A DNA stretch of 17,434 nucleotides, from NCBI GenBank assembly GCA_022225965.2, contig JAKJXP020000214.1:1-17434 (forward strand), written 5' to 3'. Below are positions 9,482 through 16,063 of this stretch, in pieces (positions within the stretch are counted from its first letter, which is position 1; each line of letters begins with the position of its first letter). The notes beneath the pieces are model-generated. The model did no database searches. It worked only from the letters and a program-made list of their open reading frames with translations, and had not been told where the DNA came from. This stretch comes from Diatrype stigma. Its lineage: Eukaryota > Ascomycota > Sordariomycetes > Xylariales > Diatrypaceae. The position numbers and the translations under genes are program-made.

Positions 9482-10933
9482 ATGGCTTCTTTAGCTAAAC
9501 CAAGTGAAAAAAATTCGGAGGGGGTTGACTTTCACTATAGTATTAACCAAACCCCTCCCGAAGTTGAGCGAGCAAAGGGAAATTACCTTTTTACAAAAGA
9601 GGGTAACAAGATATTTGACGGGTGTTCAGGTGCTGCTGTTTCTTGTATTGGTCATGGGAATAAGAGAGTGATCAAAGCAATATACAAGCAGCTTAAAACT
9701 GGAGCTACCTATCTCCCGTCTTCTATTTGGTCCAGCAAAGTTGTCAAGGACTTGCGCAAGGAACTCATTCGAGGTACGGATGAGAAGTTGGTCGGAGTCT
9801 ACTTGGCTTCGTCAGGTTCTGAAACGACGGAGACTACCATGAAGCTGGCTCGCCAATATTTCTGGGAACAGGGCCAGAATACCCGTGTAAATTTCATTGC
9901 TCGAGAGCGCTCCTACCATGGCAACACCCTCGCTGCCTTGGGTCTATCAGAATTCAAGGTCCGGCAAGAACCTTACACTCCCTTACTCCCAGGATATGTC
10001 CATCGCATTTCCTCCTGTTATCAATATCGCCAACAGTGGGATGGCGAATCGGAGCAGGAGTTTGTGGATAGAAAAGTCCAGGAACTTAGGGATAAGTTCC
10101 AGGAGTTAGGTCCAGATACTGTGATAGCTTTCGTGGCAGAACCAGTGGTTGGTGCTGCACTAGGGTGTGTACCACCTCCTCGAGGCTATCTGAAAGCCAT
10201 GAAGGAGGTTTGCCACCAAAACGGAGCACTCTTCATCCTCGATGAAGTTATGTGCGGAATGGGCAGGACTGGCAGTCTGCATGCGTGGCAGGCAGAAGAT
10301 GCTCTTCCTGATCTTCAGATTATAGGAAAAGGATTGGCTGCAGGATATGAACCTTTATCTGGGATCCTTATATCAAAAATGGTCGCAGACGTTTTGATAG
10401 AGAAGGGTAGAGATTTCGTCCACGGCTTGACCTTCCAAGCTATGCCCGTGCAAGCTGCTGCAGCCTTAGAGGTTCAGAGAATCATTAGGGAAGAAAACCT
10501 ACTGAATAATGTCTCCAAACGTGGTATGGAATTAGAACAGCTTTTGAAAGCTGCTTTAGGCCATCATCCACATGTTGGAGATATCCGGGGACGAGGTCTT
10601 TTCTGGGGTATAGAGTTTGTTAAGGACAAACAGACCAAAGAACCCTTCGAATCGCAAGAAAGTCATGCATATGCGATTCAGAAATTGGCCTTGTCTGACT
10701 ATAATTTTTTAGTCTATGCTAGCATGGGATGCAGTGATGGCGTAAATGGGGATGTAATCATTATTGCACCTCCATTGAATGTCAGTGAGAAAGATGTGAA
10801 GTATATAGCTGAGACGGTGGTGGCGGTGGTTAACCAACATTTTGCTGAATCAGGCGAACAGAAAAAAAAAAAAAGTGAAAAAGAGAAAAAAATGAAAAAA
10901 TTTCTTAGATCTGCTTTATCTCTTTCTTTTTAG
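9482..10933 (+). CDS. PLP-dependent class III aminotransferase, foreign to mtDNA
   Basis: The 483-aa product has the complete class III (omega-type) aminotransferase layout. An N-terminal YLFTKEGNKIFDG block is followed by the PLP-phosphate site SGSE (111-114), YHG (145-147), the EP(V) block (220-221) and LDEVMCGMGRTG with Asp254. The Schiff-base lysine is Lys283 in IIGKGLAAGYEPLSG, followed by HGLTFQAMP (314-322) and a C-terminal GDIRGRGLFWGIEF domain. The substrate cannot be deduced. The gene is unlike its neighbours: all five Trp codons are TGG and there is no TGA. Arg uses CGN codons freely, GC content is visibly higher, and there are no introns. The C-terminus beyond about residue 460 is an odd Lys-rich tail encoded by an A-rich tract. 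A nuclear or horizontal origin is inferred. Whether it is expressed in mitochondria is unknown; table 1 and table 4 give the same protein. Confidence 0.93.
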   Translation: MASLAKPSEKNSEGVDFHYSINQTPPEVERAKGNYLFTKEGNKIFDGCSGAAVSCIGHGNKRVIKAIYKQLKTGATYLPSSIWSSKVVKDLRKELIRGTDEKLVGVYLASSGSETTETTMKLARQYFWEQGQNTRVNFIARERSYHGNTLAALGLSEFKVRQEPYTPLLPGYVHRISSCYQYRQQWDGESEQEFVDRKVQELRDKFQELGPDTVIAFVAEPVVGAALGCVPPPRGYLKAMKEVCHQNGALFILDEVMCGMGRTGSLHAWQAEDALPDLQIIGKGLAAGYEPLSGILISKMVADVLIEKGRDFVHGLTFQAMPVQAAAALEVQRIIREENLLNNVSKRGMELEQLLKAALGHHPHVGDIRGRGLFWGIEFVKDKQTKEPFESQESHAYAIQKLALSDYNFLVYASMGCSDGVNGDVIIIAPPLNVSEKDVKYIAETVVAVVNQHFAESGEQKKKKSEKEKKMKKFLRSALSLSF

Positions 10934-11244
10934 CTTTGTTTTATGATTTTCACGTCGTTACTTTAAACGGATGTTACAGTTTGTATTTTCTTTGTGTGTT
11001 GGCTGTGCTTGCATAAAATTAATTAAATATAAAAAAAAGTTAAGGTTTTTTTTATTGTTTGGATATTGGCGTTATGTAGCTTTTTTTTTGTAAACAGTAT
11101 GGCGTCATGCTTTTGCTTTTAAGCTAAAGGGATTGTCCACGGTTAAACAATACTTTGCCTTTTTTAGATAAAGGTGAAGGTTCTATGATCTAGAGTTGCT
11201 TGAGCACAAGCTTATTGTTTGTCGGGATAAAAAAAAAAAAAAAA
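10934..11244 (+). other. Gene-free flank downstream of the aminotransferase
   Basis: No gene is seen. The first 170 or so bases (TTTTATGATTTTCACGTCG onward) have intermediate base composition and may be the rest of the inserted segment. They are followed by long A and T runs, including about 16 A just before the tRNA. The right-hand insert boundary cannot be set from sequence alone. Confidence 0.4.
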
Positions 11245-11315
11245 GGTGTATTAATTTAAAGGTAGAATATAGTAGTACGGTTACTATTGTATAAGTTCGA
11301 GTCTTATATGCACTT
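11245..11315 (+). tRNA. trnR: tRNA-Arg(ACG)
   Basis: It forms a full cloverleaf: acceptor GGTGTAT/ATGCACT (G-T first pair), D arm ATTT/GAAT, perfect 5-bp anticodon stem TAGTA/TACTA, loop GTACGGT and T arm ATAAG TTCGAGT CTTAT. The loop gives anticodon ACG with T33 and G37. A34 is normal for Arg(ACG), where it is read as inosine. It would decode CGN, codons used heavily by the adjacent aminotransferase and rarely by cox2. Confidence 0.75.
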
Positions 11316-11468
11316 AATATTTATATAATGACTATATAAATATTATACATATTAAGTTAATATACTATAAACTAAAATTATGAATAATATGGATAAATTA
11401 TCCTAGTTATATTTATAAAAATGTAGTAAGATTGTGTACAATGTGAGTTTAATTGATAGACCTTTGAT

Positions 11469-11564
11469 GTGCCGGCTCCCTAGGGTTCCTAGCCTGCGTA
11501 CAAAAAGAAAACTGTAGCTGGTAAAAAAAATAAGGTGACACCTTATTTTTTTTTTCCTCGGCAC
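11469..11564 (+). other. Structured element with a long poly-A/poly-T hairpin
   Basis: An outer stem GTGCCG/CGGCAC (11469-11474 with 11559-11564) encloses a small stem CTAGG/CCTAG and a near-perfect inverted repeat at 11523-11553. The repeat pairs A8-TAAGGTG with its complement around a single A, giving 15 potential base pairs. The start (TTTGATGTGCC..CTCC) also resembles the cox2 exon 1 codons for FDVPTP, but with TAG where cox2 has TGA. It could be a hairpin mobile element or a relic; the function is unknown. Confidence 0.4.
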
Positions 11565-11725
11565 TTAAAAAAAAATAAAATTTTAAATTTTCTATAGTTC
11601 TCTTTTCTATCTTTAGTAATCCTACGGATAATCAAGCTCTCATTTTTTATTTTTTTTAGTAGCCGCGCTAAGAAAGTATACTAATAAAAATATGTTTATT
11701 ACATTAATTTTGTGTAGATTGTTTG

Positions 11726-11824
11726 CAATGTAGCGAGATTTGCGGTATTCTCCGTTCATCGATGCCCATTGTGATGGAGTCAGTTTCGTTGGAAAAGTTT
11801 TTGTCGTGACTGGAGGAAGAATAA
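11726..11824 (+). pseudogene. cox2: Partial second copy of the cox2 3' end
   Basis: It translates to [20 protein letters not shown] and on to WLEEE plus TAA, matching the last 32 codons of cox2 with several changes. TGA is again Trp. The CuA-ligand histidine of GILHSSM is Arg here, so a product made from this copy could not build a normal CuA site. Similarity continues past the stop (AAGAAAACAAAT), as at 7272. The homology begins abruptly at 11726, with no upstream cox2 exon beside it. It is either a decayed duplicate or an end piece that once travelled with a mobile element. Confidence 0.85.
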
Positions 11825-12164
11825 AGAAAACAAATTCTAAGTTAAAAAAATTTTTTTTTTAGAAAATTAAAGGATCTAGGTATAATTTTAATTTATTGAA
11901 GGTTAAATTAGTATTTTTTTTTAATTAGGGTGTGTGATTATATTAAAACTATTAGCAGTAGTAGTTTAATACTTATTTTTGAGTTTGTCTATATCATTCT
12001 TTCTTTATATCCTATTTTTTTTCTTTTGAGGCGCAAGCTCCTATTTTAATTGGTAAGCTTTTAATTATTCTATCTAATTTGAGTATAGAATTTACTATAG
12101 TACTTGTTATAAGTTTGGTTTTTGCGGATGTTTTTATATAGCAGGACTGCTTTGCTACGAAATA
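11825..12164 (+). pseudogene. Decayed copy of the membrane-ORF start, then AT-rich spacer
   Basis: The first 100 or so bases resemble the start of the 474-aa ORF at 7274-7390. KKTN, a Phe-rich run, and SRYNFNLLK against RSNLGPLNI can be aligned, but stops and length changes break the frame. The remainder is low-complexity AT-rich DNA with no supportable gene. Confidence 0.45.
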
Positions 12165-12383
12165 ATGTTACAAAAAGTGTGTAATATTATTAAAAAAATT
12201 GTTATTACAATACTTATTGTAATAATATTTTATGGTCTTGTATATTTAGTATTTAAACTTAAATTGGTTGAATATTTAGAGATGATATTCTCATCTGGAA
12301 TTTTAGGATTAGTATATATCTTATTTGGTTATTATATATTAGTCAAAGCTAAAATACTCAGGATTTATTTAATATTATATTAG
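12165..12383 (+). CDS. Small hypothetical membrane protein, 72 aa
   Basis: An ATG-started frame encodes a Lys-containing N-terminus (MLQKVCNIIKK) and two strongly hydrophobic stretches (IVITILIVIIFYGLVYLVF and GILGLVYILFGYYILV). It ends in three consecutive stops (TAG TAA TAG). No family is recognised. It could be a real small protein or a fragment of a once larger membrane ORF, since the same frame stays largely open down to 13109. Confidence 0.35.
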   Translation: MLQKVCNIIKKIVITILIVIIFYGLVYLVFKLKLVEYLEMIFSSGILGLVYILFGYYILVKAKILRIYLILY

Positions 12384-12389
12384 TAATAG

Positions 12390-12644
12390 CTGCAATTAGA
12401 TTGTTTTTTGCTTTTTTTTTATGTTGTTAGGATCAATACTTGTTTATGATTTTTTAGATTTTTTTTATCAACAGTAGTTACTATAAACGACGATCCTATT
12501 AGTATAATTTTTAAATGCGAGGAATTTTTAACTGATGAGATTCTTGATGAACTTTATAGAGAAAATAAAATTATAAATAAAGAAAATTTAACACGTTTAA
12601 ATTTAAATTGAGCTATGGATAAACCTAGCTACACGGGTGGTTAA
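12390..12644 (+). pseudogene. ORF remnant without a start codon
   Basis: An open frame with two TGA codons read as Trp follows the triple stop. It reads a hydrophobic segment (LWFFRFFLSTVVTI) and then a charged, soluble part (CEEFLTDEILDELYRENKI and LNWAMDKPSYTGG). No ATG lies at its start. The composition looks protein-like, but no homologue is recognised. Confidence 0.3.
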
Positions 12645-12683
12645 TTTATTATGTAAATTCTTATTTTGAGACGTTATATTTAA

Positions 12684-13109
12684 CCCTGAAAATTATTTTT
12701 ATTTTCCTTATTTTTTTTAATATCGTCTATAACGTTACCAAGAGGATTTTCTTTAAGTACGGTACATCCGGTAGAATGATTATATCCTTATGCTAGTCCT
12801 TATTCTACATTGCCTATTCTTCCAACCCATTTGGAAGTATCAATGGCAGTTAGAGAGGAAATGTTATGATCTTAAATAATTCCTAGTTTAACACCAGAAT
12901 TAGGATCAGTTGAAGAATGTCCAGTTTTAACTGTTTTGGTTGAACACTTTGGTATATATAGAAGTCTACACCCATGGTATGGGGCATTATATGATGTATA
13001 TACAGAATATCTTTGACCTTATAATCGTACACATAGATTATTAGAGAGTTATGAAAACGAATTAGATTTACTACGTGAATTATTGGAACATAATGGAAGT
13101 TCATTATAA
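12684..13109 (+). pseudogene. Unknown ORF split by one in-frame TAA
   Basis: A single frame runs from 12684 to TAA 13107-13109 with TGA as Trp, and is broken only by TAA at 12873. The first part has a hydrophobic start, then LPRGFSLSTVHPVEWLYPYA and LPILPTHLEVSMAVREEMLW. The second part reads TPELGSVEECPVLTVLVEHF, LHPWYGALYDVYTEYLWPY and an acidic helix-like end (LESYENELDLLRELLEHNG). It looks like a recently broken gene of about 140 codons. No family is recognised. A strong hairpin (13110-13135) follows the final stop directly. Confidence 0.5.
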
Positions 13110-13135
13110 GAATAAGGACTCGGGAGTCCGTATTC
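13110..13135 (+). terminator. Hairpin directly after the split ORF
   Basis: GAATA-A-GGACTC with loop GG pairs to GAGTCC-G-TATTC, giving 11 pairs with opposing single-base bulges. Its position right after the stop codon suggests a 3' processing or RNA-stabilising role; no T-run follows. Confidence 0.4.
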
Positions 13136-13235
13136 TGAAAGTGAGTCTATTAGTAGTAACGAAAGCGGGTCCAATAGTGATAACAACTAAAGTGATAGTA
13201 AATAAATATTACTTTTTTATAAGTCGATATAAAAA

Positions 13236-13325
13236 TAAGAAGTTGCTATGGGTGGGGGGGGGGGTAGAATATTTGCTAAATATTGTGTAAAATTACACAT
13301 AAGTGTTCGAATCACCTCTTTTCCG
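13236..13325 (+). tRNA. trnS: tRNA-Ser(GCU), with a G-run in the D loop
   Basis: The anticodon arm is perfect (AATAT TTGCTAA ATATT) and gives GCT with T33 and A37. It is followed by a long variable arm (GTGTAA/TTACAC) typical of tRNA-Ser, and by a T loop TTCGAAT. The D stem is short (CTA/TAG) and the D loop holds 11 consecutive G (13254-13264). The acceptor stem (TAAGAAG/CTTTTCC) pairs at only five positions. The G-run and weak acceptor raise doubt about function or sequence accuracy. Confidence 0.6.
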
Positions 13326-13362
13326 CTTTTGGTTTCAATTTCAAAACTGAAATATGCTTTTT

Positions 13363-13432
13363 TAGAGCATAGTTTAAGGGTAAAATAGGGAGCTCATACT
13401 CCAAATTCTTAGTTCAAATCTGAGTGCATAAC
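13363..13432 (+). tRNA. trnM: tRNA-Met(CAU)-like sequence
   Basis: The D arm (GTTT AAGGGTA AAAT), T arm (CTTAG TTCAAAT CTGAG, 5 bp) and anticodon CAT after T33 are clear. The anticodon stem is only GGAG/CTCC with a six-base loop, and the acceptor (TAGAGCA/TGCATAA) has two mismatches. It is probably trnM, or a degenerating copy of it. Confidence 0.5.
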
Positions 13433-13470
13433 TCATCCTTTACGAAGGTAAAAGGAAAAGATATCTATAT

Positions 13471-13638
13471 ATGAATAATTTATTTATTATATACAAGACT
13501 TACACAAATGGTTATAAAACGGATATATTAGATATTGTATCATTATTGGCAATTTTACTCCCGAAGGGAGGGATACTTTTTAGTATTAGTACTACTTTTT
13601 CTCCGGAGGGCTTACACCGAGTGGGTTTTATGTTGTAG
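13471..13638 (+). CDS. Hypothetical 55-aa ORF upstream of the group II intron
   Basis: ATG 13471 opens MNNLFIIYKTYTNGYKTDIL followed by IVSLLAILL and ends in TAG at 13636. It has one weakly hydrophobic segment. It begins like fungal NAD6 but does not continue like it, so that identity is not claimed. The same frame continues after the TAG (IGIFLITICFLY) right up to the group II intron at 13675, so this may be a broken host gene for that intron. Confidence 0.3.
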   Translation: MNNLFIIYKTYTNGYKTDILDIVSLLAILLPKGGILFSISTTFSPEGLHRVGFML

Positions 13639-13674
13639 ATAGGGATATTTTTAATAACAATATGTTTTTTATAT

Positions 13675-14464
13675 GTGCGCCGTTTCGCTTTACTTTTCCA
13701 TGGTCTGTAAAAGACTGCGTGTAGTGATATCACGCTAAATCAACCAACTCATCAAAACCCGAAAGGGGGAGAAAGTGCAGCATGTTGGTAAAGGGGGGGG
13801 GTCAGAGTCGGGCCAATCACTCGAGGATCCCACCCAAGATATCTATCTATGATCTGTATCAAGTCTTATCCGGAGGTTAAAACAGCTCTCTTGGTGGCCC
13901 TGGTACCAAGGATACACATCAAACCGAGTCAGATATAAGCTTAGGTGAATCACTATGTTGTAACGGAAATCTCGACCAGAGTTAATGAGACAAGATCTAA
14001 GGATATGAAAGGGGAAGTCAGAGAAATGCGGGATCGCCTAAGGCCAGCAATGGCTATGGGGACGGAGCCTTCGTAGTACTGCATACACCCGAGGCCACAA
14101 AAAATGGGTCAGAGAGTATGTATAGAAGGGAGGCAGCAGGGGAATCCGGGATCAATTAAGCATCCTAGTTGATCTAACGGTAGTGAAGAGGGGGAAGTTT
14201 GTGCTAGTCCAAGTGGCAGTGCCTACCCGAACCCTCGGCTTAGCCCTAATATTGATGATTAGGAACCGAATTAAGAATCGACTAAAAAAACTCCTATACA
14301 AAGGATACTACAAAGTATTGGAGAATTATCGAACCGAGCTTATTGCAGGTAAAACGAAAGCTTAGACACTACTGCAGAGAGCCGTATGCTGGGAAACTCG
14401 CACGTACGGTTCGGTGGGTGCGTTCTGGTGTCCCTAGTGGAGCCGGTCTGCGACCCAGCTATAT
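13675..14464 (+). other. Group II intron without reverse transcriptase
   Basis: The 5' end GTGCGCC at 13675 matches the group II GUGYG rule. Domain V at 14379-14412 is textbook: GAGCCGTATG, then GAAA, then CACGTACGGTTC. A GC-rich stem resembling domain VI follows (GGGTGCG against TGCGACCC), and the 3' end is placed tentatively at GCTAT (14464). The intervening sequence (domain I features such as CAACCAACTCATCAAAACCC) is clearly richer in G and C than its surroundings. No RT, maturase or HNH motifs occur. The open frame at 14183-14365 (MKRGKFVLVQVAVPTRT...) shows no known domain and overlaps predicted RNA structure. The flanking exons do not join into a recognisable gene. Confidence 0.8.
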
Positions 14465-14545
14465 ATTGGTTCACTTTTTTTTAGCGGGTATGTTATATTG
14501 TTTTTATCTGTACTTAAGACGAGATAGATCCTTTCTGCTTTGGTT

Positions 14546-14941
14546 ATGTTAATTTGTATTATAACACCTAAATTAAGAGTTCAGATATTAAATTATTCAA
14601 TTGATAGTTTATGAATAATATATAACTTGTTTCTTATTTTGATTATTTTAGCTTTATCCGTCATTGTTGTTGATTATAGTGGTTTATTAACTATTGATTT
14701 AAGAGTTATATCTTTTCAGGATGCTTTTGATTTATCCCAAAATACTGTAGGAGGTTTAGTATTATTTAAATTGGTTACCAAACTCATGAGTTTGGTAACC
14801 AATTTAATCCGAGGTAAACTTTCTAACTATATTTCAATTGAATCCGGGTCGTCTAGAGATAGGACTTATTATATAAGTATACGCATATTTAGAGGAGAGA
14901 GAGAGGTTCTTTGTTTGAAGAACCTCACGATCTATGGTTAA
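14546..14941 (+). CDS. Hypothetical protein with a palindrome in its coding sequence, 131 aa
   Basis: Starting at ATG 14546 and reading TGA at 14612 as Trp, the frame gives MLICIITPKLRVQILNYS, a membrane segment (LFLILIILALSVIVVDYSGLL) and a polar C-terminal half (SNYISIESGSSRDRTYYISI and REVLCLKNLTIYG). It stops at TAA 14939-14941, followed by four TAAC repeats. A perfect 42-bp palindrome (14766-14807) encodes about 14 of its residues, and a second hairpin (14903-14926) lies near its end. No family is recognised. The insertions keep the frame open, so the ORF either tolerates them or includes them by chance. Confidence 0.45.
14766..14807. repeat. 42-bp perfect palindrome
   Basis: The sequence TTAAATTGGTTACCAAACTC is followed directly by CA/TG at the centre and its exact complement, with no spacer. 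It lies inside the 131-aa ORF. Such perfect inverted repeats resemble the mobile double-hairpin elements known in some fungal mitochondrial genomes. Confidence 0.9.
14903..14926 (+). repeat. 9-bp hairpin in the 131-aa ORF
   Basis: GAGGTTCTT and AAGAACCTC flank the loop TGTTTG with no mismatch. Being so close to the 42-bp palindrome, it may be part of the same kind of hairpin insertion. Confidence 0.75.
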
Positions 14942-15256
14942 CTAACTAACTAACTAATCATTACATTTTAGGGGGCTCTAACAACATATGTTAGGGCAGG
15001 GTGTGTTTTTAGTATGATTAGATGCGGTATGTACTAATAAAACAGGGTGGTAAATGGATTTAATCTAATAATCCATTAACTCAGTACTAATCGCAAATCC
15101 TATAACCTCGGAGGTTGTTATAGGCGTAAAGATCCTTAAGTGGGTAGGGCGTCACAACAATATTCGTAAAATCATCTAGCTAACTCGTTAACGAACTACG
15201 TTAACAACATGGTTCGTACATCAACTTGAGTTATGTTCTATTAAGTAAATTAATAC
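14942..15256 (+). other. Gene-free stretch with a series of hairpins
   Basis: No ORF is supported. At least four separate hairpins are seen: CTAACA/TGTTAG (14978-14994), AATGGATT/AATCCATT (15053-15077), CCTATAAC/GTTATAGG enclosing AACCTC-type pairing (15099-15124), and GTTAACG/CGTTAAC (15187-15205). GATTAG and CTAATC (near 15017 and 15087) could form a larger closing stem. The stretch could be a non-coding RNA, a leader for the Cys-repeat ORF, or a cluster of hairpin elements. Confidence 0.45.
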
Positions 15257-15952
15257 ATGTACATCGGCTTCACTCCAAAAGCTGAAGTATTCTACACTTC
15301 GAATTCTCGTCGTAATTCTCATAGCTGTTCTCATAAATGCACAGGTTTCATTGAAGTAAAGTGAAATAGGTTTTATTCTACTTTACCATCTACAAATGTA
15401 GGATGTAAAGTAATACCTATTTCACCCCCTGTAAATGGAGGATGTCAAGGAATACCTATAGAAACCCCTATAAGTGGAGGATGTCAAGGAATACCTATAG
15501 AAACCCCTATAAATGGAGGATGTCAAGGAATACCTATAGAAACCCCTATAAATGGAGGATGTCAAGGAATACCTATTTGACCTTCTATAAATGGGGGATG
15601 TGAAGGAATCCCCATAAGTAATTTTATAAATGAATTATGAGGTAATATAGCTCCACACACTAATACTGAGTGCTTCGGTCTAGGTTTTTTATTGGTATTA
15701 GGTTTAATTATGGGATATATGACTAAGGAGGAACAGGCTTCGGCTGATAGAGATGCTATCGATAGAGCTAATCGTGGTATCCCCCCTCGTGTGCCAAATC
15801 CCAATTATGTCCCAGTTCCGAATACACTTCCTCCAATCCGAAATCCTATGGAACTAAATCCGGATCCAAAACCTGTATATGAACCTAACACTGGAGAACC
15901 TTCTGGTCCACCAAAGGATTTGAGAGACTATCCAAAACGTCCAAGACGTTAG
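15257..15952 (+). CDS. Cys-repeat membrane-anchored protein, 231 aa, unknown family
   Basis: The frame appears only when TGA is read as Trp (three sites: 15359, 15578 and 15638). It starts at ATG 15257, the first after in-frame stops, and ends at TAG 15950. Residues 38-42 read RFYST. Six tandem 13-residue units follow, with consensus GGCQGIPIETPIN and one Cys each at residues 50, 63, 76, 89, 102 and 115. A hydrophobic segment spans about residues 139-155 (CFGLGFLLVLGLIMGYM). It is followed by a charged stretch (TKEEQASADRDAIDRANRG) and a proline-rich tail ending KRPRR. Keeping the frame through 39-nt repeats, including variants that change at the DNA level, argues for real coding. No known family is recognised. 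The repeats might bind metal or form a stacked structure, but this is inference. Confidence 0.7.
15401..15634 (+). repeat. Tandem repeat, six units of 39 bp
   Basis: TGT codons occur exactly 39 bases apart at 15404, 15443, 15482, 15521, 15560 and 15599. The inner units are nearly identical (GGAGGATGTCAAGGAATACC...), while the first and last are diverged. The period is a multiple of three and is translated in frame as 13-residue units. Confidence 0.9.
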
Positions 15953-16063
15953 GGATAGTCCACCAAAGGATTTGAGAGACTATCCAAAAGGTCCAAAACG
16001 TTAGGGGGGTGGGTGGGAGGGTGGGTGGGGGTGGGGAGGGGGGTGGGTGGGTGGGTGGGTGGG
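15903..16063 (+). repeat. Duplicated ORF tail followed by a G-rich minisatellite
   Basis: About 45 bases at 15908-15952, including the stop codon of the Cys-repeat ORF, recur at 15959-16003 (CCACCAAAGGATTTGAGAGA...). They are followed by 60 bases made almost only of GGGTG-type units (about 16004-16063). Such a G-rich run is strongly strand-asymmetric and could form G-quadruplexes. Confidence 0.85.

Noticed and set aside
9897..10109. Second ORF inside the aminotransferase
   Set aside because: Shadow frame of a gene with complete family motifs in the other frame.
12165..13109. Further reassignment of TAA or TAG to sense codons
   Set aside because: Several ORFs in one frame are separated by TAA/TAG, which looked suggestive, but cox2 and other intact genes end at normal TAA/TAG positions, so decay is the simpler reading.
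13471..13674. nad6 exon upstream of the group II intron
   Set aside because: Only the first residues (MNNLF and a DIL-type segment) look alike; the rest does not follow NAD6 and an in-frame TAG occurs.
14183..14365. Reverse transcriptase/maturase ORF in the group II intron
   Set aside because: The 60-aa frame shows no RT, X-domain or HNH motif and overlaps predicted intron RNA structure.
15401..15634. Regular 39-bp repeats as a CRISPR array
   Set aside because: There are no spacers: units are directly tandem, the period is a multiple of three and they translate in frame as 13-residue repeats. The setting is mitochondrial.
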